From: Dunaliella salina | Taxonomy: Eukaryota; Chlorophyta; Chlorophyceae; Chlamydomonadales; Dunaliellaceae | Length of the DNA: 43,171 nucleotides | Direction of reading: 5' to 3' | Assembly: GCA_002284615.2 (NCBI GenBank) | Contig: MU069988.1 | Span: 63,819 to 106,989 of the forward strand | Shown here: positions 9,391 to 16,871 of the stretch, one piece after another | How positions within the stretch are numbered: position 1 is the stretch's first letter | Layout: every line of letters starts with the position of its first letter | Notes under the pieces: model-generated | Told to the model about the DNA's origin: nothing | The model's database searches: none | The model's input: only the letters and a program-made list of their open reading frames with translations | Program-made: the position numbers and the translations under genes

Positions 9391-11692
9391 CAGTACCAGA
9401 ACTATTGGAGTGCGGATTCTCGAGACACTCTTTTTGGTGCCATGCATAATGCCTTATCATCCAAATTCTCAGGCTTCTCAGTCTGCCATCCCATTTATGA
9501 TGAGGAAATCATGACGCAAGCTTTGCAACATGCCATTTACTCTGCCATTCTCAACACAGAGGCCACTGCTACATTCATGTTCCTTCCGGCTTGGGGTAAG
9601 AACATGATGACCAATCCCACTCCAAACTTGTCACTGTCTACCCCCAACTCTAGAGATCTGTTACAGATCTGTTACGACCTTGGAACAATACTTTGCGACG
9701 AACTTAATCACAGTGCCTTTCAATCCTGCCCCAACCGAGAGATACCTCTACCTAAGCACACCTGGGACCTTCGAATCTTTGCTGTTTGGAAAACTGCAGC
9801 TCAAGTCCATCTAAACAAACATAACAAAGACTGGCTAAGAACATGAAAGGAGATCTGGAAGAAGCCACAGGAAGCTGACAAATGTCAGCAGCCACCCTGT
9901 CCTCAATCCCATGCATGCTCACATGCCAGATTTTAATAAACTGGAACGCCTCCCATTTGACAAACAACACGCCTCTAAAAACCCAACAACTTCATGCATG
10001 AGAATCCGAGATGTAGACTTGCTACCCGGTAGATCCAGTACCATCCTCACTCTCAAAGTTGCTGACTGGAGGACATGGGCATACGCAGATGGCAGCTGCC
10101 TTGTCCATAACGGCAAGCAAGAGAATGGGGCAGGCGTCTACTGCCCACTTACTGACAACAAGAACTTTGTAGAACCAAATGGTGTTGCGATTACTAATAT
10201 CATAACTCAAGCTGATTTGGCAGCAACTGCTGCTGTCATCATCACCAAGTATGCAAGCATTGCATCAGACAGCCCCAGCTCTTTCAATCAAATACGTAAA
10301 CAAAATCTTTATCCAGCGAAACACCTGAGGCACATCCAAGGAAGACCTCCTTAAAATGATTTCAGCCCTCGTGAGCCACTCTCATACTTAAATTCAATTT
10401 TACAGAGTAAAATCACATGCCGGCATTGCTAGTAATGAACATGCAGATGCTATTGCAAAACATCAAGCAAATCAAGCCAACAACTGCGTGGCAGACACCA
10501 AGATCCCCGGTGCAGGTCCTGGAAATTCATATACACATGTTTTTGGTTGGCCAAGGAAGAAAAAAGAGTGCGTGCTGCAGGTACATCTACAAATCCTCCG
10601 CCTGCCCCCAAGCTCACCTACCTCCCCAATCTTCAAGATGCTCTCAAATTCCACATGCATACTAAACACAAACTTGGATATGCCAACGTTGAAACCCGGG
10701 CAGGTTACTATTCTTACTATAAAAACTTATTACCGCAATTATATAAATAATTCAGCGATGCCTTCAGAAATATGCCCAACATTTCTGTACCCATGAAGCG
10801 TACCATCCTGCAGTACCGCACAGGTACCCTCTACAGTCAAAAACATGCAGTACGTTTTAAAAGGCCAACTGATCCATCTTGTCCCCTCCCAGGCTGCCAT
10901 CACTTGGATAGCGTACTACACATGCTCTCAGGCTGCCAAAACCACATCATCTCCAACATGAAAATTGAGCGCCATAACATTGCAGGCAGAATGATTACAA
11001 AAGCCCTCAGTAAATGCCCTGTAGGGGCAGGCCCAGTATACACAGACATAGGAAGCAATTTTAAGCTTGCTCAACATAACCTCCAACTCCCTACACATGC
11101 CTCAAACAGAACTTTACCTGCTTACTTCTTTCCTCGCAACCTTTCAGAGAGGAAAAGACTCAACTCCAGTCGACCAGATGCTGTTTTGATCACCCCTTTT
11201 AATGCCAAACATACTTCTAACAGTGTTTCTCCTACTCATTCCCTTCACGCTTTGCGCAGCTCCTCACGGAGAACCACCAGAACTAGCCGCATGAGGCAAT
11301 CCCATGAACTTTATGCAAATGAACGTCATGTGCACCTGATAGAAATCAAGTTCTGTGAAGACACAAGGCCAGAGCATCAGTTGAACGCGGCAAAGCAGCA
11401 GCATGCAGACCTTTGCAAACTTATTAACGGTAAAGCCGTTGCAACTCACCGTATTCTCCTGGGCGTAGGTGGAACTATTTACGCTGAGCATACCCTGAAG
11501 CAATTCAAACAACTAGGATTGAATCACCAACGTGCCACTAAGCTTGCTCAACAACTCCATGCCCATTCTGTCCAATATGCCCACAAACCTGTTTCCGCAC
11601 GTCTTGCTATCAAAACAAGAGAATTTCCCACATCCAGTTCCTGGAGTCAGGTGCTTCTAGTAACCCTCCAAATCCCCATTAGCCTGTCTTGA
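9391..11692 (+). pseudogene. family A LINE polyprotein: PCIF1-like methyltransferase, RNase H, CCHC, PD-(D/E)XK nuclease (decayed)
   Basis: Four domains appear in order across shifted frames. First (9388-9846), YWSADSRDTLFGA, SGFSVCHPIYDEEIM, ATFMFLPAW and a WKTAAQVHLNKHNKDW stretch parallel the YxSxxxDxxFGS, GxFExNPPFxEExM, fivfiPeW and HNTxvLfLQN motifs of PCIF1, the cap adenosine N6-methyltransferase; the catalytic NPPF reads HPIY here. Second (about 10060-10480), RNase H with YADGS, a Glu-to-Asp change in QADLAA, ASDS and HAGIASNEHAD. Third (about 10889-10940), a CPLPGC..H..C knuckle. Fourth (11170-11370), SRPDAV and HLIEIKFCEDTRP, the PD..ExK pair of a restriction-like endonuclease. Frameshifts near 9846, 10350 and 10540 and an in-frame TAA at 10748 show it is dead. 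No reverse transcriptase is visible. Confidence 0.75.
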
Positions 11693-12343
11693 CTCATATC
11701 TTGTAGTGGAGGGGGCTCACGGCTCTTTACGAGTCATGTGTCTTCTTTTCCTTAATTGATGTAGGGAGAGTTATAAAAAAGAAAAGAAAATAAAAGTCTA
11801 CGCAAGCCAGAGGCCGTGCATTCAGGGAAGGTCCACTAACTAACAAGCTAGCAAGCTAGCAAGGAAGCAGTGGCCTCACCAGAAGGCCCTCAGAACCTAC
11901 ACTAGACACAGCTAGCCTAGGAGAGAGCCAGAAACACATCTATTGGGGATCTCGAGGGTTGCTGCTCGCCATGCCTCTTGACGCCCGGACTCTCCTACTC
12001 CCGTCCTCTGCCGCGCATCCAGCAAACCCCCTCGCAGAAGCCCCCTGATAGCAAAGAGCGTGTCTGGTGTTTTTGATAGTGGTTAATCTTTGGATGGCAT
12101 GGTCCCTAAGCTTGGCTGCTAGTGATTTGGCTTTTTGTTTAGTCAGGCCCAGATTAATAAGGGGTGTGATTGTGAACTCTTAAAAATGATACCGGCCACA
12201 CCAATTAGGATGATGTGTAAAGTTACTTTGTTATTCCTGTTGGGATTTCTGGAGCTGCGGGTTTTAAGGTTTTAAGGGTTTTAAGGCTTTAAGGGTTTCT
12301 CTAAGAGTTTCTCTGCCTACGTTTTTCCTTTTCTTTTTCTTCA
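11693..12343 (+). mobile_element. 3' UTR and tail of the 9.4-kb family A copy, split by family B
   Basis: The UTR runs from 11693 to 11772 (GGAGGGGGCTCACGGCTCTT, TTCCTTAATTGATGTAGGGA) and resumes at 12304 with AGAGTTTCTCTGCCTACG and a pyrimidine tail ending about 12343. Family B fills the interval, and AGAGTT occurs on both sides as a short TSD. Confidence 0.65.
11773..12303 (-). mobile_element. family B LINE 3' end inserted in family A 3' UTR
   Basis: In minus orientation a coding end (ITPLINLGLTKQKAKSLAAK, then KLRDHAIQRLTTIKNTRHAL) precedes a 3' UTR and an A-rich (T-rich on minus) tail at 11773-11795. The peptide resembles the family A C-terminus (LGLxxxKAxxLAxxLxxH). The 5' junction carries four TTTTAAGGG-like units at 12259-12296 that are not part of other B copies. 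Confidence 0.7.
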
Positions 12344-12565
12344 TGGATAGGAGAAACACTGTTATTCAAGGCTAGGCTTGGCATTAAAGGAGTGCATCAT
12401 AATAGCATCTGCTCGACTTGAGTTGAGTCTTCTCCTCTCTTGAAGGTTACGAGGGAAGAAGCAAGTAGGTATTGTTCTGTTTGAGGCATGTGTAGGGAGT
12501 TGGAGGTTGTGCAAGTTTAAAATCGCTCCTTATGTGTATACTAGGCCTGCCCCCTACAGGGCTTT

Positions 12566-12727
12566 CCATGGTGGTGGCAACTTGCTGGAGTAGCCTTCTG
12601 TGCCACCTCTTCCTCTTGGTTTGCATGATGGGGCCCTGCCTTTCAGGACGGGTGACCTTTCCTTAATGCACGCGGCCAAACTGGACTGCGTAGTCTTTTC
12701 TTTTCTTTTTCTTTTTCTTTTCTTTTT
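12566..12727 (+). mobile_element. short family B 3' end inserted in family A (-)
   Basis: This 162-bp piece ends with CCTTAATGCACGCGGCC, CTGCGTAGTC and a (CTTTT)n tail. CAGGGCTTT flanks it at 12557-12565 and 12728-12736, consistent with a 9-bp TSD. Confidence 0.65.
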
Positions 12728-12815
12728 CAGGGCTTTTGCTGAGTGATTATGAAATCATTCTGCCTACAATGCTATGCCGTCCAGTTTTCATGCTGGAGAG
12801 GATATTGTTCTGGCA

Positions 12816-13304
12816 TTCTCACGCCATAACCAGACTTCAAACCCGCAGCTCAAGAAATCCAAACAGGAACAATAAAGTGACTTTACATCATCTTAATTGG
12901 TGTGACCGGTACCATTTACAATGAGTACAATTATTACACCCCTTATAGATGTGGGCTTGACAAAACAAAAAGCCAAATCACTTGCAGCCAAGCTTAAGGA
13001 CCATGCCATCTAAAGATTAACCACTATCAAAAACACTAGGCACGCTCTTTGCTTTCAGGGGGCTTCTGGGGGTTTGCTTGGCGCGCGGCGGCGGAAGACG
13101 GGAGAAGGAGAGTCTGAGCCTCAAGAGGCATGGCAAGCAACCCTCCAGATCCCCGTTTGATCTGTTTCTGGCTTTCTCCTACGCTAGCTGTGTCTAGTAT
13201 AGTATTTGGGGGCCTTCTGGTGAGGCCTCTAGCTTTCCAGTTAGAGGACCTTCCCTTAATGCACGCGGCCTTTGGCTTGCGTAGACTTCTCTTATTTTTT
13301 TTCT
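12816..13304 (+). mobile_element. family B LINE 3' end inserted in family A (-), with empty site elsewhere
   Basis: The 489-bp insertion is flanked by TTCTGGCA at 12808-12815 and 13305-13312. The paralogous family A copy at 26.5 kb keeps the uninterrupted site (GGTTCTGGCAGCCTGAGAGC at 26503-26522). Content: the coding end with LTKQKAKSLAAKLKDHAI and TTIKNTRHAL, then the UTR with GGTGAGGCCTCTAGC and CCTTAATGCACGCGGCC, then a T-rich tail at 13285-13304. Confidence 0.85.
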
Positions 13305-13563
13305 TTCTGGCAGCCTGAGAACATGTGGAGCGTGCTGTCTTGTTGATGACAGCATGGGAGAGGGCATGTCGGGTCAGCAGACTTTGTGAAACGAACTGCA
13401 TGTTTTTGATTACAGAGGGTGCTTGTGTGATACTGCAGGGTGGTACGCTTCATAGGTACAGAAATAGGGCATATTTCTCAACGCATTGCTGATTTTCTTT
13501 GTCTGTATTGGGTAATGACCTTTTACTTGGTTTTTTTAGTAAGGATAGTGACCTGTTCCGGCA

Positions 13564-14412
13564 TTGGCATATCCAAGTTATTGTTCTGTATGCATGTGGA
13601 ATTTCAGAGTCTCTTAAAGATTGGGGAGATAGGTGAGCTTGGGGGCAAGTGGGGGACCTGTAGATGCACCTGCGACATGCACTCTTTGTTCTTCCTTGGC
13701 TAGGCAAAAAATATATGTGAATGGATTTCTGCGAAGACGTGCACCAGGTATCTTGGTATCTACCATGGGACAAGTCTATTCCCCTTCTGCATGATCTCTG
13801 CGATGCCCGAGATGATGTGCAGGATGAACAACATGTTATTTCAAGTGTACTTCTCCACAGGGAAGAAAGAAAGAAAAGAAAAGGAAAACTACGTAAGCAG
13901 AGAAACTTTCCCTACATCAATTAAGGAAAAGGAGACACATTGGCTCAAAAAAGAGCCGTGTGCCCCCCTCCACCACAAGGTATGAAAAAGAGGATGCAAA
14001 TGTGGATCTGGAGGGTTTCTAGAAGCACTTGGCTCTAGAGCCTGGCTGTGGGAAGTATTCTTGTTTTCAATAGTGCGGCGGATGGTGACGAGTTTGTGGG
14101 CATAATGAACAGACAGGCATATCCAAGTTATTGTTCTGTATGCATGTGGAATTTTAGAGTCTCTTCAAGATTGGGGAGATAGGTGAGCTTGGGGGCAAGT
14201 GGGGGACCTGTAGATGCACCTGCAACATGCACTCTTTGTTCTTCCTTGGCTAGGCAAAAAGTATGTGTGAATGGATTTCTGCGAAGGCATGCACCAGGTA
14301 TCTTGGTATCTACCATGGGACGAGTCTATTCCCCTTCTGCATGATCTCTGCGATGCCCAAGATGATGTGCAGGATGAACAACATGTTATTTCAAGTGTAC
14401 TTCTCCACAGGT
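13564..14412. repeat. 297-bp direct duplication (97% identical) flanking a family A 3' end
   Basis: Positions 13564-13860 recur at 14116-14412 with about nine mismatches. Most of the repeated unit is family A (-) sequence at the RNase H exit; its right 110 bases are unrelated. Between the copies (13861-14115, minus strand) lies an internally deleted family A 3' end with C-terminus, UTR (GAGCCAATGTGTCTCC..TAATTGATGTAGGG) and tail. Confidence 0.8.
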
Positions 14413-14494
14413 CTGTTCTCCCCGGCATAAATATGCTTCTTGATTCTATGCTTCTCCCTTCTCCTAACTGCACCTTTCTTCTCAAGTTGCTCCC

Positions 14495-14650
14495 TACTTG
14501 CCTGCCATTCAACATGTGCAGTCATTTCATATGCGTTCCTTCATGAATCAAAACAGCAACAAGTTTTATGTATCTTCATGAGCTTTTCCTTTTTTGATGA
14601 ACAGGCTAGCAGTCCGTCGTTTTTGGCTGGAGGCCTTTTTAGAACTGTAA
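14495..14650 (+). repeat. dispersed repeat family E, second copy
   Basis: It matches 9095-9245 through CATATGCGTTCCTT, AATCAAAACAGCAACAAG, CTTCATGAGCTTTTCC and GATGAACAGGCTAGCAGTC. Confidence 0.55.
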
Positions 14651-14826
14651 CCTGTGACCTGGCTGTTGGGCCTTAAGCATTGCCGGCACGCTGGCTGCTG
14701 TCCAGCGCACACTGTAATTTTCTACACATGCATAATGACCCCTTGGCAGCTACTCCTCCATACAGACCTCTGTGTTTCCGCCCAGCTGCCCTTGTAGGCA
14801 GATATAGCAATGTAACCTTATCAATG

Positions 14827-14865
14827 AAAATGTTGGACAAAACAAGTTGTTTTGTCCAACATTTT
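14827..14865. repeat. 39-bp perfect palindrome with one central base
   Basis: AAAATGTTGGACAAAACAA is followed by a single G and then its exact reverse complement; a T-rich stretch (TTTTTATTT) follows. It would form a strong hairpin in RNA or a cruciform in DNA. Confidence 0.9.
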
Positions 14866-15356
14866 TATTTACCTTACCTCTCCTCCCTACATTCCACCTG
14901 CCTACATCCCCTGTCCCTGGCCAGCAGTAGTGGCAGCAGCAGCAGCAGCATTATGCGGCAGATGTGAAGACTTCACGCCTACCACTGCCTACCTTGTAAC
15001 CTTGTAACCTTGTAACCTACCACTGCCTACCAGCAGATTTTCACTGGAGTAAGGGGTGAAACCACCACTCATAATATTCTGCTGCCAGCAGAATAAGCAG
15101 TGCTAACAGCATTAACCAGCATGATACAGCATTATACAAAGACGCATAAAGTGCAACAAGGTGGAAAGGTGTAACACCCCCTAACAACATTTTGAACAAC
15201 ATGCATGTCAATATTAGCAGCCTCACTTTAACTACGTTATCCAAGAAAACAAACAATAACTGTACAGATGTATGTTCACCATCAATCCCTTTCGATATTG
15301 TAAGACTGCAAGGACCTCTTTATAGGTCTTGCAGGCATGAATCAGCACCTTTTCAA
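14866..15356. other. downstream flank of the BTB-BACK gene; short CCTTGTAA tandem
   Basis: It contains a CAG run at 14933-14949 and three 8-bp CCTTGTAA units around 14993-15020. The part nearest 15356 is presumably the 3' UTR of the minus-strand gene, but I cannot point to a polyadenylation signal. Confidence 0.4.
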
Positions 15357-15986
15357 TCACCGCATGTCTTCAACCTTGATCCTAACAGACACATTATCGC
15401 CCCTGTCTAACATTTCCCGCACACGCAATGTCGGATCCACGTATCCGCCCCCAAGGGGCCTGCGGATGTAACCATGTGAAACTGGCCTATGAAACGTGCC
15501 ATCCACCCAAACCTCGCTAGTACCACTCATTGTCGATCCTCCGCAAGTCATTTCCAGCTTGGCATACACGCCAAGTGGAGCAGGAATCACATGATTGCCA
15601 GCAGGAGCGACATGAATGTGCAAGTCATCTTCAACCATGACAACGGATGCACGCAGCAAGAAGCCCTTGACATAGAGCGCAGGCTCCAGCATTTTGGGTG
15701 ACGCTGCCGTCGCGTGCCTGATGTCATCAGCTGGAACTGCCCACGTGTATTCTGAGGACTGCCTCAAAATTTCGGCTGCAAATGGATTCGGAGGCTCGAA
15801 GGGCCCCGTGGGATAAGACGCAGTTGCTCTTCCCATCCTTGCAGAAGAGCGCCACTTGCATCTCTCATGCGCGAAGGCAGGACCAAGCTTGGATTCTGAG
15901 ACCAAGAAGGTGAACATGACGAGGTCCTTGTGCTCCGTGAAAAACGGTAGGTGCTGCAGCATCAGAGCGCGGAAAGTGGGTGTGAG
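15357..15986 (-). CDS. BTB-BACK gene, last exon: BACK end plus C-terminal domain
   Basis: The 630-bp exon encodes 209 residues and ends with VEDMR and TGA. The acceptor GTTGCTCAG|CTCACA at 15987 gives phase 0, matching the previous exon; an alternative acceptor CCCTCAG at 16003 would not fit in phase. [16 protein letters not shown] resembles the helix that closes BACK domains. Residues 95-209 (from [18 protein letters not shown], including [15 protein letters not shown], to [15 protein letters not shown]) form a beta-rich domain that could be MATH/TRAF-like; that comparison is weak. A polyadenylation signal was not identified. Confidence 0.7.
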   Translation of the reverse strand, partial: LTPTFRALMLQHLPFFTEHKDLVMFTFLVSESKLGPAFAHERCKWRSSARMGRATASYPTGPFEPPNPFAAEILRQSSEYTWAVPADDIRHATAASPKMLEPALYVKGFLLRASVVMVEDDLHIHVAPAGNHVIPAPLGVYAKLEMTCGGSTMSGTSEVWVDGTFHRPVSHGYIRRPLGGGYVDPTLRVREMLDRGDNVSVRIKVEDMR

Positions 15987-16061
15987 CTGAGCAACACGCA
16001 CGCTGAGGGACAAGTCTCTAAAGACTTCTTTGCTGTGTGCTTGGCCCTACATGTGCGCGCA

Positions 16062-16109
<48 letters not shown>

Positions 16110-16789
16110 NNNNNNNNNNNNNNNNNNNNNNNNNNNNNNNNNNNNNNNNNNNNNNNNNNNNNNNNNNNNNNNNNNNNNNNNNNNNNNNNNNNNNNNNNNN
16201 NNNNNNNNNNNNNNNNNNNNNNNNNNNNNNNNNNNNNNNNNNNNNNNNNNNNNNNNNNNNNNNNNNNNNNNNNNNNNNNNNNNNNNNNNNNNNNNNNNNN
16301 NNNNNNNNNNNNNNNNNNNNNNNNNNNNNNNNNNNNNNNNNNNNNNNNNNNNNNNNNNNNNNNNNNNNNNNNNNNNNNNNNNNNNNNNNNNNNNNNNNNN
16401 NNNNNNNNNNNNNNNNNNNNNNNNNNNNNNNNNNNNNNNNNNNNNNNNNNNNNNNNNNNNNNNNNNNNNNNNNNNNNNNNNNNNNNNNNNNNNNNNNNNN
16501 NNNNNNNNNNNNNNNNNNNNNNNNNNNNNNNNNNNNNNNNNNNNNNNNNNNNNNNNNNNNNNNNNNNNNNNNNNNNNNNNNNNNNNNNNNNNNNNNNNNN
16601 NNNNNNNNNNNNNNNNNNNNNNNNNNNNNNNNNNNNNNNNNNNNNNNNNNNNNNNNNNNNNNNNNNNNNNNNNNNNNNNNNNNNNNNNNNNNNNNNNNNN
16701 NNNNNNNNNNNNNNNNNNNNNNNNNNNNNNNNNNNNNNNNNNNNNNNNNNNNNNNNNNNNNNNNNNNNNNNNNNNNNNNNNNNNNNNNN

Positions 16790-16871
<82 letters not shown>

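Larger units (their letters stand above)
12345..13860 (-). pseudogene. family A LINE copy on minus strand, split by two family B insertions
   Basis: Read on the minus strand, 13860-13305 covers the RNase H exit through the CCHC knuckle, 12815-12728 the following linker, and 12565-12345 the PD-containing start of the endonuclease. Each part matches the 9.4-kb copy (10500-11220) and the 26-kb copy. The gaps between them are family B insertions with their own TSDs. Several stops and indels are present. The C-terminal end is missing on the left, where the tail of the (+) copy abuts it. Confidence 0.7.

Noticed and set aside
16063..16870. Inverted scaffold misjoin at the GT/CA gap
   Set aside because: BTB-BACK exons on either side are on the same strand and join in phase 0, which argues against an inversion at this point.
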